64,000 nt of DNA, taken from the NCBI GenBank assembly GCA_002105175.1, contig MCGE01000010.1, positions 806,001-870,000 of the forward strand, given 5' to 3'. The stretch comes from Absidia repens. Its lineage: Eukaryota; Mucoromycota; Mucoromycetes; Mucorales; Cunninghamellaceae. The notes beneath the pieces are model-generated. The model was not told the origin of the DNA and made no database searches. It worked only from the letters and a program-made list of their open reading frames with translations. Positions 1-12,110 of this stretch are shown here, one piece after another (position 1 is the stretch's first letter; each line of letters opens with the position of its first letter). The position numbers and the translations under genes are program-made.

Positions 1-1646
1 ACTTATACTGTCAAATTTTCAATTTTCATTTCAATTTTATGGCTTCAATCGCAGTTTGAAAAATACCTTTTTTTTTTTTTTTTTTTTTTCCCTCCTTCCT
101 TTCTTTTCTTTTTTTTTTCCCCCCAAGTCACCGCCATTTCATTGATCTCAATGGGATGATGCTCAACTGGGATTAGTGTCAGGACTAGTTTAGAAGGGTT
201 TTCAGCTCAGGTATTACGAGATGCATGGGGAAACCCTTTCATTTTGGATTCAGAATTTGGGAGCACTATTAGATTAGCCTTCATCTTAGTTTAGTATTGG
301 CTGTCATTGTTATAATTACTACTGAATAAACTTTGTCTTGGCTTTTCTATCATTATACTTTCTCATTGTTTGATTGTCATACCAAATGTATAAACATGGG
401 CTTATTATAAGCAGAAAAAAAAAACGGGTTTGTGTTTGTGTCTGTGCGTACAGCAACAAAAAAAAGAAAGGGCGGTACTTTTTATTGTACTGTACTGTAC
501 TGTACAAATAATAAATACATAAACTAATCTTCGTTTGCAAGTCTTACAATCTACATCTACGTTTACTAACTACGCTTGATATCGGAGCGGGAACGAGCAA
601 AAAACAGGGCCTGGTTTCCAAGTGTAAAATTTTTTACCTTGTTTTCGGTATAATATTTTATAGTTTTCGCGCTGTTTTACAAAATAAATGCACATATCAT
701 TTTCCTTTTTAGTACATCAGATACGTTTCAAATCCTAGGACTGCCAGTCAAACTCTTCTTTTTTTGAAGGCTGATAACTTTTTCTTTTTCTAAAAAAAAA
801 AAACAAACTGATGTACACGTTTTTTTATTACAGGTCTGAATTATCCTATTTATACATTGTTTTTTTGAAGTGGCCATTTTTTAAAAAACCATCAGCTTTC
901 TAGGATCATGTCTAAAATTTGACATTATAAGTGAACCGCACCATAATACATTAATTTATTCCCTCATCTCGAACTCTAACAATAATCCATTATCATCTAT
1001 GTAAAAAGGCGAACATTTTTTTTCACAGATATCTTCACCATTAAAAACACACTACTGGCAAGCACTAGCCTAAAAAGACGATTGTAAAAAGGAATAGGGT
1101 ATAATTTACCTTCATAACATGCTTTTTTTTTTTTTTTTTTTTGGTAATCATCTTTGGTGCTGTAATCTCTCAACCCCTCAGCCATAACTGATTATCTTCA
1201 TATGCGTGTAACTTTTTTTTTATTATACAAGTAAATCAACCGACCCTGAAACTTTGTTCCTTTTCCTTTTTTTTTTTTTATCATACTACGTGGTTAAAAA
1301 GTCTATCATCATGTAAAGAAAACATTCTTTGAATTTTTCATGAGATCCAAATTGTTTAACATCCGCTGAATCGCACCATAGCAATCCAGGACGGTTAGAA
1401 ACTGTGAGTAATATCATAAATAGTTTCCCAAATACCCAGAAGCACTCCAAGCAAATCTAAATATTAACCCCATCGTCTTGTTCCCCATACTGCGTAAATC
1501 AAGTGAAATCAAAGTCAAGTAATATTCATAATTGCGAACAAAAATAGTTTATTTCATAAATAAATTCAGTCAATGTAATCATAAAAAAGATATATCCTAA
1601 AAATAACTATAATCTAAATAGCCTAATTGTACTATACATTTCCGAC

Positions 1647-1679
<33 letters not shown>

Positions 1680-1826
1680 AGATTTCCATTATCGCGGCGA
1701 TGGTAATGTCGATGCGATAAGATATATATATATAATATGTTGTAAATTGGTAATATATGGTAGGTACTGATATGTCACAGAGCCATCTCATTATTGGAAT
1801 GGTAAAGGAGGATCCACTATTTGTTG
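1..1826. other. Intergenic, AT-rich, with one R repeat copy
   Basis: No supported gene. The first 340 bases hold the R repeat copy listed separately. The rest is AT-rich sequence with several A or T runs, including about 30 A at 1648-1677, and no coding signal on either strand that survives inspection. The right end is the 3' flank of the minus-strand bHLH gene. Confidence 0.6.
60..345 (+). repeat. Dispersed repeat R, copy 1
   Basis: Pyrimidine tract (60-122) followed by the R core: GTGTCAGGACTAGTTTAGA begins at 175, then ATGCATGGGGAAACCCTTTC at about 221-240, a CATTTTGGATTCAG-like block, a TTAGTTTAGTATTGGCT block and GAATAAA at about 323-329. The 5' box found in copies 3, 5 and 7 is not recognisable here. 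Same order and orientation as the copies near 23.6, 51.4 and 59.7 kb. Confidence 0.85.
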
Positions 1827-2765
1827 TTATTGTTGCTGTTCGTCGTCGCTGCCGTCATCAGAAGTATCGTCGTACTGCCCCTTTGTTGCTTCCCGTAATT
1901 TCTCATACCTAGCTTTGTACTTTTCCATTTCGTCTTGTAATTGTCGAATTGTCTGTTCAGCCACCAGTTTTTCTAAAGCCCACTTTTGTGCATCAGCGTC
2001 ATGTTGTTCCTTCTGTGATTTGATATGGGCGACAGTAGTACGAAGAATTGCCCCCTTTTGTCGGTGTTCCGTACGAATCATTCGTGCCAATTCGTTAATA
2101 TAATCGTTGATGGTTTCCCTACGACGACGTTCCACTTCCATATGCGATATCCGTTTCATTTCCTTCCATTTTTCCGATCCTACAACTGGGTGTTCCATAC
2201 GGGATTTTGATGTTGCTGGTACAGCTGCTGGTACGGCTGGCGTTCCTGAGCTTACGGGTTGTTCGTTTGATGCAATGGGTTCATTCTTGACTCTTAGTGT
2301 TGGTGTCCGTTGTTCATCCTGTAGTGTATTGCATTCTTCGTCTGCAGTTGTGGATTTTCGTGCTGTCATCCGGTATTCCTCGCCACCAATAGGGAATGAA
2401 GTTACAGGAGTGAGAAATTTGAATCGCTTAGCATCAGGTTCTTCCCCACGTATTTTTGGTTGTATAGCCATCCTATATGAGAAGTTTTCAAAGCAAAAAT
2501 AGAGAAGGGTCAGTATCCATTGTCCTGAATTCTTATGCGTTGTTCTTCGTCGTGTATTTTTCCGCAGCATTGGTTACTCACAGTGTCTTTTGATGTTCGA
2601 ATAGTTGGTCGTTTTCGTTCCCAGTCACTTCGGGAGATGTTTGTTGACACTAAAGAGAACGCATAAAACGATTCAAAATCGATTAACACAGTAAACGATA
2701 TTAGATTTCCTACTCCTTTTGCAGATGCAACTTACAGGTGTCTCCAATGATTCGTTTGTGTTCAT
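1827..2765 (-). CDS. bHLH transcription factor, Cbf1/USF type
   Basis: Three coding exons (2736-2765, 2582-2649, 1827-2472) join in frame to 247 residues. The basic helix-loop-helix lies at about residues 138-190: the basic region SHMEVERRRR carries the His-x3-Glu-x3-Arg pattern that in this class reads the CACGTG E-box. A loop with QKGAIL and a second helix follow. A leucine-zipper-like coiled coil (LVAEQTIRQLQDEMEKY) comes next, and the C-terminus is acidic. The architecture matches Cbf1 and USF; Cbf1 acts at methionine genes and centromeres in yeast, but which role applies here cannot be told. The first ATG after the upstream acceptor is at 2765; an exon further upstream at about 2881-2940 looks like 5' UTR because its frame holds no ATG. 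The gene is divergent from TOE1, with about 330 bp between the starts. Confidence 0.82.
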
Positions 2766-3098
2766 TATGTCAGATAGTTGAGAGAGTGATTCTACAGAAA
2801 AGGAACAATAAAGAAAAGAGTGATTCGTTAGTAGGATCGTATTTATAGAAGTACTTTCAAAGGTTAGCATACCTTTTTTGATTGTGTATAGGGGGGGGGG
2901 TTTCTTGCTGCTGCAGTTGCTGAATTAATAGGCAGAACTAGGCGTAATTTTTTTTTTTTTTTTTTTTTTTTTGGTGAAGTGAAAATAAGAAACGGGTGGA
3001 CCAAAAATACGATCAAAAATTATTGTACGGAGATTTAACTTTTTATTTTCTGTCTACTCTCTTTTCTTTTCTTTCCCTTTATTTCTCTTGCATTTTCA

Positions 3099-4107
3099 AT
3101 GCCTCAAAAAAAGACATCTCTTCCTATGGCATTCACCGAGGTAACTGGTGAAAATATCCACGGATTAGTTGAACCCATTTTGGATACTATTCGTCAAGCC
3201 CAGTATATTGCTGTTGATACCGAGTTTTCAGGTCATTGTCCCACTATAGCGAAACACATGGATCAGCGGTACCGGTCGCTCGCTCAAGTAATACGGACGC
3301 ATACTCTGTTCTCATTTGGACTTACTGCAATATTTGACCAATCAGCAAACGGATCCGATAATTGTCGACAACCACCTGGTTTCTCCTATCAGTTCACCAA
3401 TCTGGAATTCTTGACGCGCAATCAAAACACTTTTGAAGTCGATCCAAACAATATCAAATTCTTGGCCGAGAACGGTTTGGATTTCGGACGTATCTTCCAG
3501 CATGGTATTCCCTTCTCTAGTAGCTCAAACGATCCGTCTGGCGATGGAGACAATAATGGCAACAATGTGATGCGACAGTTATGGCAAAGTATCTTAAAGA
3601 TCATCCGGGACAAAAGCATACCGATCATTGTGCACAATGGACTATTGGATATTATGTATATTTACCAAAGCTTCTTTGCCTCCTTACCGGAAAATCTATC
3701 AAATTTCGTGGCTGACCTAGTGGAAATGTTTCCTGCCGGAATTTATGATACCAAATACTTGGCAACTACGGTGGCAAGTGAACCCAAATCCTTCTTGGCA
3801 TATCTATACTGCAAATACCATAGACTCCATCAGCGAGACGACTCATCCGATTCTCTATCGAATACGCTTATTCTTCCGCCACTGTCATCTTCATTGCCAT
3901 CACCACCTTCGGCTGCTGCGACGGACAAGAAAACTTCTCGACCTTTAGATGACTCGAATGACACACCATCAATGAAAAGACGAAAACGGGCAAAAAAATT
4001 TGATGGCAACAAGGCATCCAAAACGGGTATCTGTGGACATTACTCGGTAAGATACAGTACAGAAGAATGTATATATTAGTCATCCATTTCATGTTCTATT
4101 TTCTTAT

Positions 4108-4138
<31 letters not shown>

Positions 4139-4574
4139 GCAACATGGATGGTGTAAAAGTGGTAAACAATGCAGTCTCTCACACGATTTGGAAATCATTC
4201 TGGACCATGATCTTGGCATGCAACAACTACCCAGTGAGAAGTCTATTGAGGAAGAGGATTCTAGTGAACAGAAACCGACAGTATGGAAAAATAACAGCAC
4301 TGGCGAAGATCGCACGTTGACAAATGCGACAATGGAGGAAAATGAGGAAGACTGGATATCTACACCCCGCCGTGATCACTCAGCACATTTTGACGCCTAC
4401 ATGACAGCCTTCATTTTCTGCCACTTTTTATCAACAATGCGACGTGATGAAATGTCCACTCATATCAATAAACTGAATTTAATGCGTATGGAAATCCCTC
4501 TTCGCCTGGAGAAAAGTCATTATGCAAAACCTAGTGCCGAATGGACTCGTATCAAATCACAACTCTGGCCATAG
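3099..4574 (+). CDS. TOE1-like CAF1-family 3' exoribonuclease with CCCH finger
   Basis: Two exons (3099-4046 and 4140-4574) give 460 residues. The N-terminal CAF1/DEDD nuclease fold shows IAVDTEFSG (first Asp and Glu), VHNGLLDIMYIYQSF, YDTKYLA and HFDAYMT as the final DEDD/H motif. A C-x8-C-x5-C-x3-H zinc finger (CGHYSQHGWC then CSLSH) at about residues 312-333 is split by the intron after residue 316. This nuclease-plus-CCCH arrangement is that of TOE1, a nuclear deadenylase that trims snRNA and other small-RNA 3' ends. The linker between nuclease and finger is low-complexity and basic. The intron ends in a T-tract of about 28 nt. A polyadenylation signal AATAAA is at 4698-4703. The homology call is firm; snRNA as substrate is inferred from the family. 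Confidence 0.86.
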
Positions 4575-5354
4575 TCTAGTTTTAGTTCTAGTTTAGTTTT
4601 AGTGTAGTATTAGCATAATTGTATTATAGGTTTAGTATAGCTTGATTCTTCATTCATGTTCAATGTATTGTGAGAGCTTTATTTTGCATTATTCTTCAAT
4701 AAAAATCATCATAGATTCATCGTTACCATCTTTTTAAAAAATGGGTTTATATTGTGTGTACTATGTCTTAGACAGCTACACAGCATCTAGTGTACAGTAC
4801 TGTAGGATTGAACAAAAAAAAAAAAAAAAAAAAGGTGTGTATATTCAAAAGGTTTGAGGTGGAGGAAGATAGTTTTGATTTTGATTTTGATTTTTCAAAA
4901 GGGTGACCAATCTTCGGTAGTATCTGTAGAAAATGAAAACAAAAAAAAAATCGCAAATATGTACAACACAATTCCATGTAAATTGTGCTATGAGACAATG
5001 TTAGTTTTACATCTGACATGATGCAGCTCTATATGATTACAGAGTTAAAGACATAAAACACGCTGCTTCCGACCTGACCCCATATTCCCCTTAAAAATTG
5101 TCGCCTAAACCTAATCGAAAAACCTCTATACCCGTTCCATCGCAAAACAGCCTGTCCTTGACTCTCTCCAACTCCATCATAGACCATTTTCAATTCCATT
5201 CCGCCTCAATCATTCGTTAATCCCACTACACCAAAAGCAATACTTTTCCAACGAATTATGAGTCACACTTTGATATCAATCAATTTTATTTGTAGTGAAA
5301 TAAATTGAATAATGTATAAATAAAGGTAATGGTAGTAGTGATAATAATGACCAT

Positions 5355-5401
<47 letters not shown>

Positions 5402-5437
5402 GCTAGTTCTATAAAATAAAGCGCATAATTGGAGCGC
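4575..5437. other. Convergent intergenic region with long A tract
   Basis: Lies between the 3' ends of TOE1 and the ZCCHC9-like gene. It holds the TOE1 polyadenylation signal, a short T/A-rich run and an uninterrupted run of 42 A at 5356-5397. A C-rich stretch at about 5085-5235 has no coding potential I could support. Confidence 0.5.
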
Positions 5438-6438
5438 CTAAAACTTGACCACCTTTTTCTTGGGTGCCAGTGCCTTTTTTGCCATAATAGGAGCCACCTT
5501 CTTTTCCACGGCCACTTCATCGGTATGTTTCGTTGTTCAGTGACAAAAATATGGTAATCATCATCATCCGCACCTTGGTCAAGATCAATTTTTCCAACCA
5601 CGGTTGTTCCAGCTTCTTCCTTGGTTACCTTGCAATCCTTCGCCAAATGATCCACCTGACCACAGAATCGGCAGCCACCACCGTCAGGGTACAAACCTTT
5701 CGTATTTTTGGGGCATTGGCCAGCAAGGTGTCCTTTTTCTTCACAAATAAAGCATTTTGCAAACGGTAATGAATCTACAAATATGTAAGTTATACGAGTT
5801 AATAATAAGACCGAATTGTATCACATTCGTCTTTTTTTCCCAATCATTTCGCTTTGACTTACTTCCTTTCCTTGGTTTCTTGCATTGTTTTAATGTATGT
5901 TCGGTGGTGCCACAGTTATAACAGATTCCTTGAATACCTTGCTTGCTTTCCTTACAGTTTTCCACAGAGTGACCCTTTTGGCGGCATCCGAAGCAAATCG
6001 TATTACGATCCTTAGCCCTAATTCTTTGTTCTTTTCGAGAGCTGACATGGTCACTGTTTTCACCTAGCAAAAAAAAAGGGAGGGGGAGAGGAAGAGTGAA
6101 GCAAAAGTCAATATCAGTTGTGGATCTATAGTTTGTTCACTCCACCATCACTGCTTACTTTTTCGCTTCTTGTTGACTTTATCAGTGTCTTTGCCTTTGC
6201 TTCCCTTGTTAGTCTGACCGCGTTTGTTGCTGCTGCTGCTGTGTTTGCTGCTGCCGCCGCCGATGTTGTCATTACTGTTAAGATCGTTCGATGAATCATC
6301 GGTCGATTTTTGGTTGTTAGCCGATGTTGATGTTTCATGTCTGCCGTTTTTTTTGGTGGGGATCAATGGAGTAACATTAAAATCATCGTCATTTTTAACA
6401 TGTTTGGCTTTTCCACCAAGTTTCGCATATCTCGTCAT
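5438..6438 (-). CDS. ZCCHC9-like zinc knuckle protein, frameshifted near the 3' end
   Basis: Three exons (6159-6438, 5863-6063, 5438-5774). Start MTRYAK at 6438; a serine/asparagine-rich N-terminal region ends in a basic patch. Four zinc knuckles of C-x2-C-x4-H-x4-C form follow: CFGCRQKGHSVENC, CYNCGTTEHTLKQC, CFICEEKGHLAGQC and CRFCGQVDHLAKDC. The segment KGLYPDGGGC is typical of ZCCHC9, a nucleolar RNA-binding protein. The exons total 818 nt, one short of a complete frame. After TEQR (about 5530) the frame must change by one base to reach the expected lysine-rich tail ending in KVVKF and the stop at 5438-5440. Corrected length is 272 residues, close to human ZCCHC9 (271). Read literally, the frame runs on through the 42-A tract to a stop near 5263. 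It may be an assembly error or a real lesion. Confidence 0.8.
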
Positions 6439-6508
6439 GTTGTGTATTGATATTTGGGAAAGAAGTGCCTCGGGAAAAAAAAAAAAAAAGGAAATGCATT
6501 TTTCGAAA

Positions 6509-6520
6509 TTCAAATCCCGC
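6509..6520 (-). promoter_or_regulatory. TTCAAATCCCGC box upstream of ZCCHC9-like gene
   Basis: TTCAAATCCCGC on the plus strand, about 70 nt upstream of the start at 6438. It is in the opposite orientation, relative to its gene, from the other sites. The same 12-mer starts R repeat copies 3, 5 and 7. Confidence 0.45.
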
Positions 6521-6829
6521 AGGAAACAGGCAAACTGGCATGGCCTGTGGCTGAGAAGAACGAAAATTGTACTGTGATATACACTGACCGTGATAATATA
6601 ATATGAAACAGATATTTTATTTTTTTGTTAAATAATATACATAAAATAGTCAGTCAAAAAGGAAAATAAGCTTATACTAAACTAAACTAAACTAGGTGGT
6701 AAAAAGGAAAACAAAGTGGTGATGAGTAAGGGAAAAATGAGGCATTAGGAGGAGAGTCGATAGCATGTCGATAAAGAAAGGTACCAAGATGTAATATATA
6801 GGTTCCTGTTCAACGTGTTGATATGTCGT

Positions 6830-7220
6830 CTAGTTCTTTGGGATAAAAGCAGTTTTTCGTGATACGTAAGGAGCGAGCTACAATATGAAAAGTATTGATT
6901 GATTAGTATGATTTTCGTATTGTTGGCACTGCAGCACTCCAGTAGTAGCACTTACTGAGAAACCTTCAAGATCTGGCACAACAAATGTGCGCACCTTGTT
7001 CCAATCCACTTTGTATCCACCGTTTTTGGTATGTCGACCCATGGCACCTGAGCCAGTACCTAAAAGAGTTCGATAATGATAATCCAGTACAAATCAGTAT
7101 TTGCCAATTATATATCAATCCAATTCTCTTTTTGTTACCTTTGTAGAAGTTGTGACCTTGCTTAGCAGTCAATTGAATGCGCTTTGCACCTCTTGGAATT
7201 GATTTGACGACACCAAACAT
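6830..7220 (-). CDS. Mitochondrial ribosomal protein mL41 (MRPL27)
   Basis: Three exons (7139-7220, 6956-7059, 6830-6877) give 77 residues. The order IQLTAKQGHNFYKG, GSGAMGRHTKNGGYKVDWNKV, RTFVVPDLEGF and LAPYVSRKT corresponds segment by segment to yeast Mrpl27: a TTKQGN-like motif, then GRHTKFGGY, then KVRTYVTPD, then LKPYV. It is a component of the mitochondrial large ribosomal subunit, so the basic N-terminus probably serves targeting. It is shorter than yeast (146) and animal (about 137) homologues because the C-terminal extension is missing. It sits between the ZCCHC9-like gene and INTS5, all on the minus strand. Confidence 0.88.
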
Positions 7221-7480
7221 GTTTTGAGAGAGGAGAGCAAGAAAAAAAAAAAAACGAATTTGACAACAAAAGAATAAACGAGGGAGCGCCATTTTAAAAG
7301 CCAGCCAAGTCACAAAGCGAAATAGTTGGTAAAAACGTGACATTACTTCAAATAAAATGCATGATAAATATAAAAAGCCCAAATATAATCAAATACAGTA
7401 TAATAAAAATCATATATATATAACCAAAAAATAATAATCTACAAATAAATCTACCAATCTAATATAATCTAATCACAACT

Positions 7481-10400
7481 CTAACCTCTTTTACCACCAC
7501 AACTTGACGGCAACCCTAAATCCGTCGCCTTTTTTTCCAATGCAGTCATCCAGCTTTGAGATCCAGCCAAAGTGATTTTTCGATGTTCGTAAATACTATT
7601 GAGTTCTTGAAGAGATTGATCTAACACTCGTTCGTCGGTAGATGGGGATAGAGACAGAGCCGGCGAAGAAGTATAATACTGACGGGCGAATGGCCATACA
7701 ACTTTGTAAAGAATTGTGCCAACTTCTGATCCAGACATAAAAGGAAGAAGTTCACCAACACATTGAATGTCTTCAGGAAGCATCTAAAAATTTATATAGA
7801 AATTTACTCATACGTAAGTAGATATTTGTGTGGTGTCGTTTTATCTTACTTACTGATTTCATCCAGCGCAAAAGATGAAGTGTTTCTTCCAATTGTGTAG
7901 CGAAATGCAGACATGTAGATTTGCTAGTAACTTCGTGCAAATTCCAAAATGTAATAAAATATATAAAGATGCTTCGAATAAAGGCCATAGACAACTCTGG
8001 GTCAGTGGTAAGATGCTGATCTAATATCAAAAACAAAACAGGACGATCCTTGAAAGCACCACCGTTGGTAATATCGTGCGAGTATGGTATATTGTGTGGT
8101 AGGGCCTCGTCATACAAATCCAATGATACTTCTGATTGTGTTGGTAATTTGCTGTTGATTATCTCCATAAGCTGTGTTCCGCTCCCGGACGAAATGGCAC
8201 CTATATCAGTTAAAACTACAATAAGTAATCAAAGTGTCATATATATATGTGTGTATGAATATATCTATTTGTTTACCTTTTGACGATTCGCTAAATATGT
8301 TGGCCGTGCGTCTGATGTTGTCTAAATAAATCTTATCCTTGTGATTTCTACAACAATGCCTAGTTGTGAGTTCCTATGACCTAGTATTAGACCTCTTTTT
8401 TCTTTTTCTTTTTTCCACTTACGTATCAGATTCCAGAAGTTCAATGTTTGGAATATATCTTGGAGGACCGAGCCCATTCTGTCCAGATCTTGTGCCATTC
8501 GAAGAGTGACCAGGTGCAACTCGGGTCAGAAAAGACGACATTTTCGATGAAGAGCTATAATCCGCATCCAGACGAGGGAATGTGTCCAAGTTTCCATTTA
8601 GTATCGCATCCAATAACATGCTGAGCATTGTACTAGATGTTGTTTCGTGTAAAATGCATTGTATAACTATAAAATAAAAAAATTGAATGAGTGAGTTAAT
8701 ACCACAAGTTGTATTGCTTTCGACTTTTCTTTCTTTTTTTTTTTTAGTTTCTTACTCAAGTGTTGAAGTTCTACCAAGGTGGTATCCATTTTTCCAGGAC
8801 CGTTATATTCATCATCATTGTTGTCCGATACCAAGCTGTACCTGCTTTTCAATAGCTTAAACCACGAATCTGTAAATGTTTTGCATATCGTCGTAATGTC
8901 GTCGCTTTGGAGTTGTTGGTCTTGTTGCCAAAATTTCGAGTTTAGTAGGACACGATAGCCCATCGCATGGCAGTTGTTGGAAGGGTGATTCAAGAATAAA
9001 ACCATGACCTGACGCCAATGAGACGCCATGTAAAACGAAAATGATTCAAGAAGAGACGGCGACAGTGATGTATCCATAGGATTTCCTTGTTGATCGTTCG
9101 ATATAATAGCCAAGTTGCCAAATATATTTTCCACTTTTGCTGTATCTTCGTTGTTGCCAGTTATGTTTAGAGCCATTGCTTTTGAAAATAATTGTTCCAG
9201 CATCGTACTACACAAAAAAAAAAAAAAAAAATGATGAATGATAATTCCACTTGATATATATCTTTTTTACCTAAAAAAGGATGGCCATTTTTCTTCGACA
9301 GTTTCCATCATACTTCGTAACAAGTATCCGCTGCTATTGGTACTTGGTCCAAAATTGTTCACTGCTGGAATCGGTAGTCGAGACATAAGTTTGATCACCA
9401 ATTCTAAAGCTGTATCCAACGTACCGTCTTTCAAAATTGCGAGTTGCAAGAAAAATATCGGAATCTTCAGTTGATGTGTTTCTCGAGGTTGGTTGATTGA
9501 TTCTTGATATTGGGGTGCAGGATTCAATAATGGTAATACCCAGTCGTCTACCAAATCAATAGAGGCCGATGAGATATCATTGTGTGAGAATGAAGGCAGG
9601 AAGGTATCCATGATTGATTTTCCTTCGGAAGGAACTAAATGCTGAAGATTTAATCGTTGATCGTATACCACAGTGTCCACCATAACGGCTACGTCGAGTG
9701 CATGATTCATAATGACACCATCCGGAACAAACGCAACATTGGAAAGCCAGTAGCCAAAGACATTTGATACACTGACAAGTTCCCTAAGTAAAAATAATGC
9801 ATAAATGGCACGAGAATAAAAGTAATGAAAAATATTGCTATTTTTGTTTACCCAGAAGAGCCTCGAATCTTTGAATAGCCTATATTCTTCTCATACACGA
9901 GCAACGTACCAATCATATTTTTGTGATATAGCTTCTTAAAGAGGACAGGCCAGCACTCTAAAAAGGACAACATGTTAATAAAATTCTTTTCGTTTTTCTT
10001 TGGTTGTCATTACCATTGGTAAGACGAGTAGATATCAAAGGTAGGGTCAATATATAGCCCAAAATATACGGTTGTATATTTTGTTCACCAACTTGGTCCA
10101 TTTCAGCCATATTCATTGATCGATCAGAAGTAAAACTGTCCATTATCAAAAGGTAAGATTCCAGCAAATCAACCACAGAACTTCGTACCAGTGATGCATG
10201 TTTGTCCAAAAGAGTGTTCCATATTTCGCGTCCGAGCATGGTGATGATATTTATCGGATTATCCTCCACAGTACTTGATGCCATTGTGATAGGGTTGCCA
10301 ATATCCACAAGCTGAGTTATTAAGTATCGATGGAATGCTGGGATAACAAATTCAGGTAGTTGATCAGCAACAAGAGACAGGATCCAAATCGCGTTGTCAT

Positions 10401-11031
10401 GAGATTGTTGGAGAGTTTCTTTGGTCAGCTATGACAAAAAATAACAATGAATACGTGCACCGTCCTAAATGAAATTAATATATCGCATATTACCTCGAAT
10501 AACGTGCCTAACGAGCTGATAATGTCATTGATAAGTGAGTTTAGTTCAAGTCAAGAGTTTAATTCAAACGTTTGTTTGTTTTTACCTGTTGTAGATTGCT
10601 TCCAAAAAAGACAGACAGCGTGTCAAGAATCCCACAAGATATTTGGTGACACGATCATGAAGTGCATCGCCAGCTAAAAAAGAAAGGAGAAAGCAGTTAT
10701 TAGCAAACAAAGTCAAACGACCATCCACCATACAAAATCAATACAGTATCCCAATCCCCTGAACTCACTTTTTGCAGACGAAATCTTGGCCAACAGTATA
10801 TCGTACGTCCACTGAGTCATTAAAAAAAATATAGTTAGTAAATTAATAACTGCTTTGAAAAAAAGGGGAATTTACCTTGACCAATCTATCACCATGAGGG
10901 ATCAGAAATTGTTTCAAATAGGCGATAGTAATGATAAGTTTATTTTGTTTATTAACCGATGCCGTAGTGGGAGTTCTAAGTATATCGTGTCTAAGTTTGT
11001 CGAGGACTTTTTCCGAACAAGAAGTTATCAT
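7481..11031 (-). CDS. Integrator complex subunit 5 (INTS5) homologue
   Basis: Twelve exons: 10876-11031, 10769-10811, 10586-10673, 10494-10515, 10014-10428, 9852-9957, 9271-9783, 8756-9207, 8423-8666, 8277-8347, 7854-8200, 7481-7783. They join to 919 residues (human INTS5 about 1019). Helical repeat protein without catalytic motifs. Segments align in order with INTS5: QSHDNAIWILSLVADQLPEF, NIITMLGREIWNTLLDKHAS, RPVLFLILDQHLTTDPEL and, near the C-terminus, PFMSGSEVGTILYKVVWPFA. Integrator cleaves nascent RNA at snRNA genes and paused Pol II; subunit 5 is part of the structural core. Exon 4 is only 22 nt. The start is the first ATG of exon 1; an earlier non-coding exon is possible. Identity comes from remembered family patterns, not a search. 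The complex is absent from most Dikarya. Confidence 0.68.
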
Positions 11032-11249
11032 CAATATAAAATATCAAAGGAGCATAAACAGGTAAAATAAAAAAAGTGGGCAAGAAAAAAAAAAATTGGA
11101 GTTGTTCGGGTCACTGCCTGAAGGTACACGATTAAATCTCCGCCCACCTTCCCACCCAAAAATCTACCCAGAGCAAAGAGAGACGATTAAAATTCATTCA
11201 TTTACGTTATAAACTGTTAGCATCATACTGTAACGGCATTGTTTATTAC

Positions 11250-11935
11250 TTGATAGATCAGGGAATGTAAAGAAAAATGGTGTATTTGATTGACGCATAT
11301 TGGTAAATACTAACGCTAAAGGAGAGGGCTTCGATGTAGATGGGGATTTTAATGGAAGGATTTACTGAGGGGACGGGAGGGAGCCTGAGGGAGACTAATG
11401 CGAAGTTGGAAGGATGTTCAACATTGATCTAAAGGGATAATTGAAAAATGGGATATATTATACTGTAAAGTAGTGAAAAATAATAGAGAGACTAAAAAGC
11501 CAACTGCTATTGAAGCGCAAGAACAATCAACGCGAATCAAAAAGGATGATTGTAATAAAAAAGGCAACATTCGGACAAGACATGAGTGAGACTAATGGGA
11601 CATTTTTTTTATCGAAACAGGTAAAAAGAGACATATTTTATTTATATGTAGAGCACAAACTATGACAAAATAACACTAAACTAAACTAATAACGGTTCAT
11701 TGAGAATTTTCTCGAAGAGCACATTAACCTCATTGTGGTTCCAGATCACAAATCCAAATGAAAGAGTTTCCCATGATGTTTGTACTGCATTTTTCGAAAC
11801 GCCCCTGCTTCAAATTCGAATGATATTCCAAGATTGCTAATACGTCGTTGATGCTTTAATGTAGAAAAAAAAAAGAGAAAAAGAAAAAGGGAAAAGGAAA
11901 ATGACGCTTTAAAAATAACACGTGGGCGGAGTACC
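11250..11935 (-). repeat. Dispersed repeat R, copy 2 (minus, with 3' arm)
   Basis: In minus orientation: the 5' box with CACGTG and CCGCCC at 11919-11930, a pyrimidine tract, a degenerate core (GAAAGAGTTTCCCATGAT on the plus strand near 11758-11775), the AATAAAATATG-type signal near 11640, and then the 3' arm to about 11250. The arm carries ATGTCCCATTAGT and a CTTCCAAC..AGTCTCC block that also occurs after the cores of copies 3, 6 and 7. The ends are fuzzy because copies have diverged. Confidence 0.72.
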
Positions 11936-11944
11936 AATGTTGGC

Positions 11945-12110
11945 AGGACCATTTCTTGGATATATCCGTTAGACTGATCACTGAGGCTATCAACCGAAGT
12001 GCAAAATGGTGAAGAGTTGTCTAATTCCATCCCATCAAAACCACTTTTCAATCCCCCTGTTCCCCTCTGATATCAAGTAGATCGAAAATTTCCCAAAGCT
12101 CCAGAATTTT
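11945..12110 (+). repeat. Dispersed repeat RB, copy A
   Basis: About 165 bp, matched by TAATTCCATCCCATCAAAAC (from 12022) and a CTGATATCAAGTAGATCG block with TTTCCCAAAGCTCCAG at its end. The same order of blocks is found at 24590-24700 (plus) and 51598-51790 (minus), and the shared GCACTT/CCATTTTGCACT block extends the match to the copy at 51.6 kb. Confidence 0.65.

Noticed and set aside
5520..5545. Short intron to explain the ZCCHC9 frame change
   Set aside because: Any GT-AG pair here would give an intron under 40 nt, shorter than any other in the window.
8344..8349. Alternative INTS5 exon 10 acceptor TTTAG near 8323
   Set aside because: It would bring a stop in frame; the TTGTAG acceptor before 8347 gives an open, longer exon.
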